Positions 37,901 through 45,633 of a stretch of DNA of 60,237 bases are shown here, in pieces; positions within the stretch are counted from its first letter, which is position 1, and each line of letters opens with the position of its first letter. Source of the stretch: Pandoraea terrae (GTDB taxonomy: Bacteria; Pseudomonadota; Gammaproteobacteria; Burkholderiales; Burkholderiaceae); NCBI RefSeq assembly GCF_902459695.1, contig NZ_CABPRZ010000033.1, positions 1 through 60,237 of the forward strand. Direction: 5' to 3'. Below the pieces are notes generated by a model. It was not told where the DNA came from. It made no database searches and saw nothing but the letters and a program-made list of their open reading frames with translations. Both the position numbers and the translations under genes were made by a program.

Positions 37901-39121
37901 GCTGCCCTGCCTGCCCGCTCGAGCCAGGCGGCCGCCGCACGTGACGAACTCGGCGCCCTGGGTGCCTACGTGCCGACGCGGGTCGCGTTGCATGCCAGGC
38001 AGATCCGCCTGATGTCCCGCTCGTGGCCGGAATTGGTCATCGGCGCCCAACGCGTGGACAATGAGTGGCAGGCGAATCTCGCATCGCAGCTTGTCTCCGG
38101 CTTCGTCCAGTGGAAGTCGCCGAATCCGCGCAATCCTTCGGGGCTACTGACGGCGCGGCTGGCCAAGCTCGTGATCCCCAGGGAAGAGCACGGCGATGTG
38201 CTCACCCAGGTGCTCGAAGCGCCGAGCGACGAATTTCCCGCCATCGACCTCGTCGTAGGCGACTTCGTGCTGCACGACAAATCGCTCGGCAAGCTCGAAC
38301 TCGACGCAAGCAACGGCACCGAGGACGGCGTGCCGGTCTGGCAGTTGACCAAGCTCGACCTGACCAACAGCGCGGCCGTATTGGCCATCACCGGCAATTG
38401 GCGCACATCGCGCCGGCGCGCGGCCATCGCAGGCGATGGCGAAATTCCGCGCCGCACCGTGCTCGACTTCAAGCTGGACGTCAAGGATGCGGGCGCGTTG
38501 CTGAACCGTCTTGGCCTGCCGAAAACGGTCAGGAATGGCGAGGGCACCATTGCGGGCCGTTTCGGCTGGCGCGGCGGCCCGGACGCCATCGACTATCCGA
38601 CCCTCGGCGGGCGCATGACGGTCGATCTCAAGCGCGGCCAGATCCTGAAGGCCGACCCGGGGCTCGCCAAGTTGCTGGGCATCCTCTCGTTGCAGTCGCT
38701 GGCCAAGATCCTGACGTTCGATTTCAACGGACTCGTCGGCGAGGGTCTGCCATTCGACGAAATCAGCGGTCACGCGACCATGCAAAGCGGCGTAGCGACG
38801 ACCGACGATCTGACGATTTACGCAGGCGCGGCGACGATCAAGGTCGACGGACGGACCGACCTGGCCAAGGAAACGCAGGATCTGAAGGTGCTCGTGCTGC
38901 CCAAGATCAATGCGGGCTCCGCGTCGATCGCCTACGCCTTTATCAACCCCGTGCTCGGCATCGGCTCCTTCTTCGCACAACTGGCGCTGGGCGAACAACT
39001 GTCCAAGACCCTTTCCAGCGAGTACACCGTGACGGGCTCGTGGGACAACCCGTTGGTCCGGCAAAGCGGCACCAATCGGGGTAAGATGGACGCGTCCCCC
39101 ATCCAGAGCCCCGGTTCCTGA
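34901..39121 (+). CDS. YhdP/AsmA-like inner-membrane protein
   Basis: A 1,406-residue protein, about the size of YhdP (around 1,270 in E. coli). One membrane segment lies near residues 25-50 (WAIGLVIGAYFLLGAAVLV), leaving a very long periplasmic region of beta-strand repeats. The C-terminal part (ADPGLAKLLGILSLQSL; FDEISGHATMQSGV; AYAFINPVLGIGSFFAQL) is the conserved YhdP region. By family knowledge these bridge-like proteins move phospholipid to the outer membrane. I start at the ATG at 34901, which precedes MTDRQPP; an in-frame start at 34847 is possible. The nitrilase and tldD genes follow closely. Confidence 0.88.
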   Translation: MTDRQPPVSPNAPRSRPRSTTRMLRAARIGLEWAIGLVIGAYFLLGAAVLVTRYVVLPRVADYRPQIEAAATRAIGLPVTIGRIEAAWQGWHPYLTLEDVRLTQAGSTLPGLSLHRVDAILSWSSLTHLDFRLSSLTLVQPDLQVERLADGSLLVAGIPAKGPGNRDSAQAADWVMRQARVTVRDGVVRWRDATRNVPEITLTGVNATLRNRGLDHRFGMQATPSAGMVAPLDVRARFTHPLFASPGDVKRWHGQAYAEVGTLDLAALAKYVTLPDAQTRGKSAARVWIDFDQNVLTAVTARVAATGVWAQLAAGLPPLSFDSGEARIDVQRVDDGFSANIRDLTLRVASRAPLEIPALQGTYAPENAQHGLRVALTGKQLDLGALLAIAPALPLPKTAHELLASYHPRGTLRDFDFSLQQPRPIGSGTNWRDLPGLKRLPPERSRYRFVADFDNAGVDSLPNPNPPSHPGGPHAGRPGFDHLSGRIDADQGRGTVTLDSRGALLDFPGRFDNPRIALDTMAGRATWRVTHSLTNPDEPAKIDVRVDSLRLSNAEVTGAVAGTWASGGKGNGLVDLHGTIARANANAVPRYLPTDIGASVREYLSNALLGGTVQNAPFVVQGDLEDFPYGHGGGKFKVDIPLLDARFDPAPQRPGHRQSWPPFEAIHGTLHFDADKLRIGIDSASAFGVTLSQVQGEIAGIGREDAELTIRGDTRGPMQDFLRYVNTSPVGGWIGDFTTDTRASGQAQLALQLVLPLEHSDRAKVNGHLRFLRNDVMLLTGLPVFGGVDGELAFTERGVQLENLRGRFLGSDIRAAGGSREDGSVAITVNGMASAEGLRNNGENASLAQIAKRMSGAAAYTATVNVQRGLTEIGVQSNLAGLAVNLPAPLGKPAETTMPARFTLRPQASAGGRRVDVLDMTIGPLQANFVQQHAGNRVEVLRGGIGVNQPAPTPREGVQAAAQFDTLDIDAWRAVLAEIEGVPAAALAPVPLPSPASSATAALPARSSQAAAARDELGALGAYVPTRVALHARQIRLMSRSWPELVIGAQRVDNEWQANLASQLVSGFVQWKSPNPRNPSGLLTARLAKLVIPREEHGDVLTQVLEAPSDEFPAIDLVVGDFVLHDKSLGKLELDASNGTEDGVPVWQLTKLDLTNSAAVLAITGNWRTSRRRAAIAGDGEIPRRTVLDFKLDVKDAGALLNRLGLPKTVRNGEGTIAGRFGWRGGPDAIDYPTLGGRMTVDLKRGQILKADPGLAKLLGILSLQSLAKILTFDFNGLVGEGLPFDEISGHATMQSGVATTDDLTIYAGAATIKVDGRTDLAKETQDLKVLVLPKINAGSASIAYAFINPVLGIGSFFAQLALGEQLSKTLSSEYTVTGSWDNPLVRQSGTNRGKMDASPIQSPGS

Positions 39122-39127
39122 ACGCGA

Positions 39128-39994
39128 ATGCCTATGACCGCCGCCGAGACGATTGCCGCGCCCCAGCCATCCGGCTTGCCGAGTACGCCCGTGAAAGTTG
39201 CGGCCGTCCAGATGGTGAGCGCGCCGGACGTCGCCCGCAATCTCGAGGAAGCCGGACGCCGGGTGGCCGAAGCGGCGCAAGCAGGCGCAAAACTGGTGCT
39301 TTTGCCCGAATACTTCTGCTTCATGGGCCGGCGCGACAGCGACAAGCTCACGTTGCGCGAAACGCCGGGCGACGGGCCGATTCAGACGTTTCTTGCCGAA
39401 AGCGCACAGCGCCATCAGGTCTGGCTGATCGGCGGCACCTTGCCGCTGGCGGCCCCCGAACCCGAGCGGGTGCTGAACACGACGCTCGTGTTCGGCCCGG
39501 ACGGCAATCTGGCGGCCCGCTACGACAAGATCCACCTGTTCAACTTCGTCAAGGGCGAGGAAGCCTACGACGAAGCACACACGATCCGTCCCGGCGACGC
39601 GGTGAGTGCGTTCGACACCCCTTTCGGCCGGGTTGGCCTGTCCGTCTGCTACGATCTGCGTTTTCCCGAGTTGTACCGGGCGTTGGGCGACTGTACGCTC
39701 ATGGTCGTCCCGGCGGCGTTCACCTATACGACAGGCCGCGCGCATTGGGAGTTGCTGCTGCGCGCGCGCGCGGTTGAGAACCAGTGTTACGTGCTCGCCG
39801 CGGCGCAGGGCGGGCGGCATGAAAACGACCGGCGCACCTGGGGCCATACGATGCTCGTCGACCCGTGGGGCGAGATCGTGGCGCAGCGCGAGGACGAGGG
39901 CCCGGGCATTGTCGTGGGCGAACTCGACGGCGAGCGGCTTGCCTCGGTCAGGCAGAGCCTGCCGGCGTTGCGCCACCGTGTGCTCGGCGGTTGA
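39128..39994 (+). CDS. Carbon-nitrogen hydrolase (nitrilase superfamily, Nit-like)
   Basis: A 288-residue amidase with the full catalytic triad in order: Glu in [10 protein letters not shown], Lys in YDKIHLFNF and Cys in [15 protein letters not shown]. Nit-type members of this group hydrolyse deaminated glutathione (metabolite repair), and in Burkholderia the gene usually sits between the YhdP-like gene and tldD, as here. Substrate is not proven by sequence. It starts 6 nt after the YhdP-like stop, so the three genes probably form one operon. Confidence 0.88.
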   Translation: MPMTAAETIAAPQPSGLPSTPVKVAAVQMVSAPDVARNLEEAGRRVAEAAQAGAKLVLLPEYFCFMGRRDSDKLTLRETPGDGPIQTFLAESAQRHQVWLIGGTLPLAAPEPERVLNTTLVFGPDGNLAARYDKIHLFNFVKGEEAYDEAHTIRPGDAVSAFDTPFGRVGLSVCYDLRFPELYRALGDCTLMVVPAAFTYTTGRAHWELLLRARAVENQCYVLAAAQGGRHENDRRTWGHTMLVDPWGEIVAQREDEGPGIVVGELDGERLASVRQSLPALRHRVLGG

Positions 39995-40053
39995 TGAACA
40001 CCCCGGGCCCCCCATCTATTGAATTAGCGAATTTTTTTGGCTCGACACACCGC

Positions 40054-41514
40054 ATGAAAATCATCGACATCGGCATTCAGAATCTGGCCACCGCCCGCGA
40101 ATTGTTGCTGGCGCCCTACGGCCTTGACGAAAGCCACCTGCAGCGTGCGCTCGGCGACATCTTCACGCATCGTGTCGACTACGCCGATCTGTACTTCCAG
40201 TACACGCGCAGCGAGGCCTGGAGCCTCGAGGAAGGCATCGTCAAGTCGGGTTCGTTCTCGATCGACCAGGGGGTCGGCGTGCGCGCCGTCGTCGGCGACC
40301 GCACGGCCTTTGCCTATTCGGACGACATCTCCGATGCCGCCTTGCAGGACGCGGCGGCCGCGACCCGCAGCATCGCAGCGGCCGGCCGGGGCCGTGCGAA
40401 GGTGGGCAAGACGCTCGCCAGCGCGCCGAGCCGCCAGTTGTATCTGCCCTCGGATCCGCTGAACTCGCTCGACGCGAACCGCAAGGTTGCGTTGCTCGAG
40501 CGTGTCGAGAAGCTCGCGCGCGCACGCGATCCGCGGGTGACGCAAGTCATGGCGGGCCTGGCCGGCGAATACGACGTCGTGCTCGTCGCCCGCAGCGACG
40601 GCGTGATCGCCGCGGACGTCCGCCCGCTCGTACGCGTCTCGGTCACCGTCATCGTGGAATCGAACGGCAAGCGCGAGATCGGCAACAGCGGCGGCGGCGC
40701 ACGCCTCGACTACGGCTATTTCACCGACGAGTTGCTGGACCAGTACGCGCGTGAAGCGGTGGACAGCGCGGTCGTCAAACTTGACGCCCGCCCGGCACCG
40801 GCCGGCTCGATGACGGTCGTGCTCGGTCCGGGCTGGCCCGGCGTGCTGCTGCACGAAGCCATCGGCCACGGCCTGGAAGGCGACTTCAACCGCAAGGGTT
40901 CGTCTGCATTCTCGGGTCGCCTGGGCGAGCGCGTTGCGGCCAAGGGCGTGACTGTCGTGGACGACGGTACCCTCTCGAACCGCCGCGGTTCGTTGAACAT
41001 CGACGACGAAGGCAACGCCACGCAGTGCACCACGCTGATCGAAGACGGCGTGCTCAAGGGCTATATGCAGGACAGCCTCAATGCGCGTTTGATGAAAATG
41101 CCGGTGACAGGCAATGGCCGGCGCGAATCGTATGCCGCCCTGCCGATGCCGCGCATGACGAACACCTACATGCTGGCCGGCGACAAGGATCCGAAGGAAA
41201 TCATCGCCTCGGTCAAGCGCGGCTTGTACGCAGTGAATTTCGGCGGCGGCCAGGTCGATATCACGAACGGCAAATTTGTCTTCTCGACATCCGAAGCGTA
41301 CATGATCGAAGATGGCAAGGTGACTTATCCGGTCAAGGGCGCCACGCTGATCGGCAACGGTCCGGAAGCGCTCAAGGAAGTGACCATGATCGGCAACGAC
41401 ATGGCGCTCGACTCGGGCGTGGGCGTATGCGGCAAGGAAGGCCAGAGCGTCCCGGTCGGCGTGGGTCAACCGACGCTGCGTATCGAGAACATGACCGTCG
41501 GCGGTACTGCCTGA
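40054..41514 (+). CDS. tldD: Metalloprotease TldD
   Basis: A 486-residue TldD. The zinc site [11 protein letters not shown] (HExxxH) is present at about residues 267-277, with YVFLPSTE-type extras absent. Further hallmarks are [19 protein letters not shown], the long GNGRRESY loop and [12 protein letters not shown]. TldD acts with TldE/PmbA as a heterodimer that degrades unfolded peptides and matures some microcins; the partner is not in this window. I start at the ATG at 40054. A strong terminator follows at 41550. Confidence 0.95.
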   Translation: MKIIDIGIQNLATARELLLAPYGLDESHLQRALGDIFTHRVDYADLYFQYTRSEAWSLEEGIVKSGSFSIDQGVGVRAVVGDRTAFAYSDDISDAALQDAAAATRSIAAAGRGRAKVGKTLASAPSRQLYLPSDPLNSLDANRKVALLERVEKLARARDPRVTQVMAGLAGEYDVVLVARSDGVIAADVRPLVRVSVTVIVESNGKREIGNSGGGARLDYGYFTDELLDQYAREAVDSAVVKLDARPAPAGSMTVVLGPGWPGVLLHEAIGHGLEGDFNRKGSSAFSGRLGERVAAKGVTVVDDGTLSNRRGSLNIDDEGNATQCTTLIEDGVLKGYMQDSLNARLMKMPVTGNGRRESYAALPMPRMTNTYMLAGDKDPKEIIASVKRGLYAVNFGGGQVDITNGKFVFSTSEAYMIEDGKVTYPVKGATLIGNGPEALKEVTMIGNDMALDSGVGVCGKEGQSVPVGVGQPTLRIENMTVGGTA

Positions 41515-41549
41515 GGGTATTGGCCCCAAAAATGCGTGAGGACCAGCAA

Positions 41550-41588
41550 AGCGCCCCATGGAAATGGGGCGTTTTCGCATTTTTTTGA
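41550..41588 (+). terminator. Rho-independent terminator after tldD
   Basis: GCGCCCCAT pairs with ATGGGGCG around GAA, followed by TTTTCGCATTTTTTT. It lies about 36 nt after the tldD stop and ends the yhdP-nitrilase-tldD operon before the aroG leader. Confidence 0.9.
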
Positions 41589-41671
41589 AATATGACGCGA
41601 AACTGCCGCAAAACTTTACGCGATAATGCAGGAGTTCCGCAGGATTTTGCGACGTTTGCGCCAAGCGGCGC

Positions 41672-41700
41672 TTGCAGGCGCTGGAAAATCGCGATATAAA
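41672..41700 (+). promoter_or_regulatory. Sigma-70-type promoter of the aroG leader
   Basis: TTGCAG (41672-41677) and TATAAA (41695-41700) are separated by exactly 17 bp. Transcription would start near 41707, giving a leader of about 270 nt before aroG that contains the leader peptide and attenuator. Confidence 0.65.
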
Positions 41701-41808
41701 GTCGTTGTTGTGCGCGCCGAAGCAATGCGTAGATCGCCATGCAGAGGCCTCGCCCCGAGTTTTTGCAACGTGCCTTAGGTCACATTCACTGATCGACGCC
41801 CGAACGCC

Positions 41809-41877
41809 ATGTCCGCCAAGTTTTATTTTTATTTTTTTGCGAATCTCACACCGCTGGCGGACGGAGAGGGGCGCTAA
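41809..41877 (+). CDS. aroG leader peptide rich in Phe and Tyr (22 aa)
   Basis: ATG at 41809 begins a 22-codon frame ending in TAA at 41875-41877. It starts MSAKFYFYFF: codons 5-10 are Phe-Tyr-Phe-Tyr-Phe-Phe (41821-41838), followed by ANLTPLADGEGR. A run of six aromatic codons just ahead of competing hairpins is the layout of amino-acid attenuator leaders such as the Phe-rich pheA and pheST leaders of enterics (family knowledge). The ATG lacks a strong ribosome binding site; an in-frame TAG at 41776 rules out a longer peptide. The role is to let the ribosome sense charged Phe- and Tyr-tRNA. Confidence 0.85.
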   Translation: MSAKFYFYFFANLTPLADGEGR

Positions 41878-41926
41878 CGCACCGACAGAATCCCGAAAAA
41901 ACCGCCAGCGAGTCTGGCGGTTTTTT
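41852..41926 (+). promoter_or_regulatory. aroG transcription attenuator (antiterminator/terminator switch)
   Basis: The terminator is AACCGCCAG (about 41900-41908) paired with CTGGCGGTT (41914-41922), then a run of T. Upstream, CGCTGGCGG (41852-41860), inside the leader-peptide frame, is a perfect 9-nt complement of CCGCCAGCG (41902-41910), the terminator's left arm, so the two structures exclude each other. Ribosomes stalled at the Phe/Tyr codons leave 41852-41860 free to form the antiterminator and aroG is read; ribosomes reaching the TAA cover it and the terminator forms. Confidence 0.85.
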
Positions 41927-41977
41927 TTTGTCCCACACGAACACCGTAGTTGCATTGATCATTTCAGGAGAAAGAGC

Positions 41978-43051
41978 ATGCCACCCCACAATACCGATGA
42001 TGTCCGTATCCGCGAGCTCAAGGAACTGACGCCCCCGGCGCATCTGATCCGCGAGTACGCGTGCTCCGAGCGGAGCGCGGATCTCATCTACCAAACACGC
42101 GGGGCCATCCACCGCGTGCTGCATGGGATGGAAGACCGCCTTGTGGTGATCATCGGGCCGTGCTCGATTCACGATCCGAAGGCGGCACTGGAATACGCAG
42201 GGCGCCTGGTCGAACAGCGCGAGCGTTTCAAGGACGAACTGGAAATCGTGATGCGGGTGTACTTCGAGAAGCCGCGCACGACGGTGGGCTGGAAGGGTCT
42301 GATCAACGACCCGCACATGGACAATAGTTTCAAGATCAACGACGGTCTGCGGATGGCCCGCGAGCTGCTCGTCGGGATTAACGAAATGGGCTTGCCGGCC
42401 GGCACGGAATACCTCGACATGATCAGTCCGCAGTACATCGCGGATCTGGTGTCGTGGGGCGCGATCGGTGCACGCACGACGGAATCGCAAGTGCATCGCG
42501 AGCTGGCATCGGGCCTGTCGTGTCCGGTCGGCTTCAAGAACGGCACCGACGGCAACGTCAAGATCGCGGTGGACGCGATCAAGGCGGCGTCGCAGCCGCA
42601 CCATTTCCTGTCGGTGACCAAGGGCGGCCACTCGGCCATCGTGTCGACCTCGGGCAATGAGGATTGCCATCTGATCCTGCGGGGCGGCAAGGCGCCGAAC
42701 TTCGATGCGGCGAGCGTTCAAGCCGCATGCGACGATATCTCGAAGGCCGGCCTGGCCGCACGCGTGATGGTCGATGCGTCGCACGCGAACAGCCAGAAGA
42801 AGCACGAAAACCAGATTCCGGTATGCGCCGATATCGCCCGCCAGATTGCCGGCGGCGAGGAGCGCATCATCGGCGTGATGGTCGAGTCGCATCTGGTCGC
42901 CGGACGTCAGGACCATGTGCCGGGCAAGCCGCTCACGTACGGCCAGAGCGTGACCGACGCATGCATCAACTGGGAAGACAGCGTCGGCGTGCTCGAGAAC
43001 CTCGCCGAAGCCGTGCTGCAGCGGCGGCTTGGTCGCGGCGCGGGGAATTGA
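41978..43051 (+). CDS. aroG: 3-deoxy-7-phosphoheptulonate synthase (DAHP synthase, class I)
   Basis: A 357-residue DAHP synthase, first enzyme of the shikimate pathway, joining phosphoenolpyruvate and erythrose 4-phosphate. VVIIGPCSIHDPKAALEYA, YFEKPRTTVGWKGLINDP, LVSWGAIGARTTESQVHRELASG and MVDASHANSQKKHENQ are typical of the AroG/F/H class, with the metal-site Cys, His and Glu positions in view. CAGGAGAAAGAGC before the ATG is a good ribosome binding site. Which amino acid inhibits the enzyme cannot be read reliably. The leader attenuator (Phe and Tyr codons) predicts that both end products also control its transcription. A strong hairpin follows. Confidence 0.96.
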   Translation: MPPHNTDDVRIRELKELTPPAHLIREYACSERSADLIYQTRGAIHRVLHGMEDRLVVIIGPCSIHDPKAALEYAGRLVEQRERFKDELEIVMRVYFEKPRTTVGWKGLINDPHMDNSFKINDGLRMARELLVGINEMGLPAGTEYLDMISPQYIADLVSWGAIGARTTESQVHRELASGLSCPVGFKNGTDGNVKIAVDAIKAASQPHHFLSVTKGGHSAIVSTSGNEDCHLILRGGKAPNFDAASVQAACDDISKAGLAARVMVDASHANSQKKHENQIPVCADIARQIAGGEERIIGVMVESHLVAGRQDHVPGKPLTYGQSVTDACINWEDSVGVLENLAEAVLQRRLGRGAGN

Positions 43052-43090
43052 ACAGTCGCTGGTTGTTGCTTTTTACACCATCGTAGGTTG

Positions 43091-43153
43091 GGCGGCTCCC
43101 GGTGGCTTCACGCTTCCGGGGCCGCCAACAGACCTAATTTTGCTTCGCAAAAT
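43091..43153 (+). terminator. Two hairpins downstream of aroG
   Basis: GGCGGCTCCCGG (43091-43102) pairs with CCGGGGCCGCC (43116-43126) with one bulged T, then ATTTTGC (about 43137-43143) pairs with GCAAAAT around TTC. Neither is followed by a clear U-run on the plus strand. The pair probably stops or protects the aroG message ahead of the convergent cobalamin adenosyltransferase gene. Confidence 0.5.
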
Positions 43154-43257
43154 CAGCTCTATTACCGGCGTCATGCGTCGAGAAACGCTCGCGAATCGTG
43201 TAGCGTTGTCAGTGATTGACGCAGTGGGGCCGCCCGCCGGACGTAGGTTCACGCGGG

Positions 43258-43824
43258 TTATTCTCCCGGCGTCTCCCCATCCCGTCCTCGTTGCCAGAGG
43301 ACGTCTGTCCCGCCATCCGCTCTATTCAGTACCCGCGCCAGGATAAACATCAAATCGGAAAGGCGGTTGACGTATTGGCGCGGCGCGGGATTCACGGTTT
43401 CCTCTTTTCCTAGCGCCACCATCGCTCTTTCCGCACGTCTGGCCACGGTCCGGACGATGTGGGCCTGTGCCGCCGCGCGCGTGCCACCCGGCAGGATAAA
43501 TTCGGCCAGTCGCGGCAGGTCGGCGTTGTATCGCGCAATCCAGCCGTCAAGTTTGGCGACTTGCGCGTCCTTCAGCAAGGTCTCGCGCGGCAGGCTCAAC
43601 TCGCCGCCGAGATCGAACAGGTCGTGCTGAATATCGATCAGCAACGCGCGCACGTCAGCGGGGAGTGCCTCGCACAGCAGCACGCCAATGTGCGAATTTG
43701 CTTCGTCGACCTCACCGATGGCCACGATCCGCAAGTTGTCCTTGTCCACCCGCCCGCCGTCGCCAAGGCCTGTCTTGCCGCCGTCGCCCGTGCGCGTCGT
43801 GATCTTGCTCAAACGATTGCCCAT
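43258..43824 (-). CDS. ATP:cob(I)alamin adenosyltransferase, PduO type
   Basis: A 188-residue PduO/MMAB-type enzyme that makes adenosylcobalamin. The N-terminus KITTRTGDGGKTGLGDGGRVDKD carries the ATP-binding motif (TRTGDGGKTGLG), and AEFILPGGTRAAAQAHIVRTVARRAER contains the conserved RT(V)ARRAER segment, with NRLSDLMFILAR near the end. It differs from the CobA type. It is transcribed divergently from the FAD-linked dehydrogenase, 278 nt apart, with no clear cobalamin riboswitch in view. Confidence 0.92.
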   Translation of the reverse strand: MGNRLSKITTRTGDGGKTGLGDGGRVDKDNLRIVAIGEVDEANSHIGVLLCEALPADVRALLIDIQHDLFDLGGELSLPRETLLKDAQVAKLDGWIARYNADLPRLAEFILPGGTRAAAQAHIVRTVARRAERAMVALGKEETVNPAPRQYVNRLSDLMFILARVLNRADGGTDVLWQRGRDGETPGE

Positions 43825-44102
43825 TTTCTCTTGTCCCGCCGCATCCTGCGGCCTCCGATTTCTTCGCCCACCGGGAGCGCATGCGCCTATGATAAGACGC
43901 CACGCTGTAGAAAACCGCCGTCACGGCGTAAAATCATAGCCTGTCGGACGAATTCGCATCGGCGCCATCCGGTCCTCTCCGGGAATGTTGCGACGCAGCA
44001 TATTCGTTCGCCCCCCAAAATGCTGTTGCCGGCCCGTCGCCCCTCGTGTTCAGTTCACTGTCGCACGGACGGGGCGGCTGCCGGAGACCGAAGGAGTTTG
44101 CC

Positions 44103-45524
44103 GTGAATCATCCGCATCCGCCGTTTGGCGCCAAACGTCCGTTTCCTGACGCGCTGCTCACCGAGTTGCAATCGCTGCTCGGCGAGCGCGTCAGTACGAA
44201 GGACGCCGTGCGCGAACACCACGGCCGGGATGAGTCGCCGTTCGATCCGATGCTGCCCGATGCGGTCGCGTTTGCACACAGTACCGACGAGGTCGCGCAG
44301 ATCGTCAAGCTGTGCGGCAAGTACAACGTGCCGATCATCCCCTACGGCGCGGGTTCTTCGCTCGAAGGCCATCTGCTCGCCGTGGTGGGCGGCCTCTCCC
44401 TTGATCTGTCCGAAATGAATCAGGTGGTATCGATCAATGCGGAAGACCTGACGGCCACGGTCCAACCCGGGCTCTCGCGCAAGGCGCTCAATGAAGCCCT
44501 GCGCGATACGGGTCTGTTCTTTCCGATTGATCCGGGCGCGGACGCCAGTATCGGCGGGATGTGCGCCACCCGCGCCTCCGGCACGAATGCGGTGCGCTAT
44601 GGCACGATGCGCGAGAACGTGCTGGCATTGACTGTGGTGCTCGCCGACGGCCGGGTCATCAAGACCGGCACGCGCGCGCGCAAGTCTTCCGCCGGCTACG
44701 ACCTCACCCGCGTGTTTGTGGGCAGCGAAGGCACGCTCGGCATCATTACCGAAGCAACGGTGCGGCTCTACCCGCAGCCCGAGGCCGTGTCGGCCGCGAT
44801 CTGCGCGTTCCCGAGCATGGGCGACGCGGTCAATTGCGTGATTCAGACGATTCAACTCGGCGTGCCCATCGCGCGCGTGGAGTTCGTCGACGCGCTCGCG
44901 GTACGCGCGATCAATCGCCATTCGAAGCTGACGCTGCCCGAAACGCCGACGCTGTTCTTCGAATTTCATGGCAGCGAGAACGGGGTTGCCGAGCAGGCCG
45001 AAACGGTCCAGTCGCTCGCCGCCGATAATGGCGGACACAATTTCGAATGGGCGACGCGCACCGAAGACCGTAACCGCATGTGGAGTGCGCGTCATAGCGC
45101 GTACTTCGCGATGTTGCAGCTCAAGCCCGGTTGCCGCGCGGTCACGACCGACGTCTGCGTGCCGATCTCGCGCCTGGCGGAATGCGTGGCGGAAACGGAA
45201 GCGGACCTGCAAGCGTCGTCGCTGCCGTGCCCGATCGTCGGCCACGTGGGCGATGGCAATTTCCACGTCGCGATCCTGATCGATCCGGACAAGCCCGCCG
45301 AAATCGAAGAGGCGGAACGCATCAATCAACGTATCGTCGAGCGCGCCATCCGGATGGACGGCACGTGTACCGGCGAACACGGGATCGGCCTGCACAAGAT
45401 GACTTTCCTTGTGACCGAACACGGTGAAGACGCCATCGACGTCATGCGCAGCATCAAGGCAGCCCTCGATCCGCACAATCTGTTCAATCCGGGCAAGATC
45501 TTCGACATGCGGGCGGCCAGCTGA
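44103..45524 (+). CDS. FAD-linked oxidase, D-lactate dehydrogenase (cytochrome)-like
   Basis: A 473-residue flavoprotein of the GlcD/DLD family. PIIPYGAGSSLEGHL is the FAD-binding (PP-loop) motif, GGMCATRASGTNAVRYGTMRENVLALTVVL and VGSEGTLGIITEATVRLYP are the rest of the FAD domain, and the C-terminus carries VGHVGDGNFHV and CTGEHGIGLHKMTFL, which hold the substrate/metal His residues. It likely oxidises D-lactate or another 2-hydroxy acid; specificity is not fixed by sequence. I chose the GTG start at 44103 because AAGGAG precedes it. It stands before glcD, with 109 nt between. Confidence 0.9.
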   Translation: MNHPHPPFGAKRPFPDALLTELQSLLGERVSTKDAVREHHGRDESPFDPMLPDAVAFAHSTDEVAQIVKLCGKYNVPIIPYGAGSSLEGHLLAVVGGLSLDLSEMNQVVSINAEDLTATVQPGLSRKALNEALRDTGLFFPIDPGADASIGGMCATRASGTNAVRYGTMRENVLALTVVLADGRVIKTGTRARKSSAGYDLTRVFVGSEGTLGIITEATVRLYPQPEAVSAAICAFPSMGDAVNCVIQTIQLGVPIARVEFVDALAVRAINRHSKLTLPETPTLFFEFHGSENGVAEQAETVQSLAADNGGHNFEWATRTEDRNRMWSARHSAYFAMLQLKPGCRAVTTDVCVPISRLAECVAETEADLQASSLPCPIVGHVGDGNFHVAILIDPDKPAEIEEAERINQRIVERAIRMDGTCTGEHGIGLHKMTFLVTEHGEDAIDVMRSIKAALDPHNLFNPGKIFDMRAAS

Positions 45525-45633
45525 GCCCGCCGTCATGGGCGCGCCCTGATCGCGCGCCCGGGTGCGCCCCCGACCGGGCGCGGCAGCATTCTTCGCGCGG
45601 GAAGCATCGGCTTTGCGCGACTGGAACGACCCT

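Noticed and set aside
40024-41955. A 643-codon minus-strand frame opposite tldD and the aroG leader
   Set aside because: Antisense to TldD, whose motifs are clear; the frame also runs over the terminator and attenuator, unlikely for a gene.
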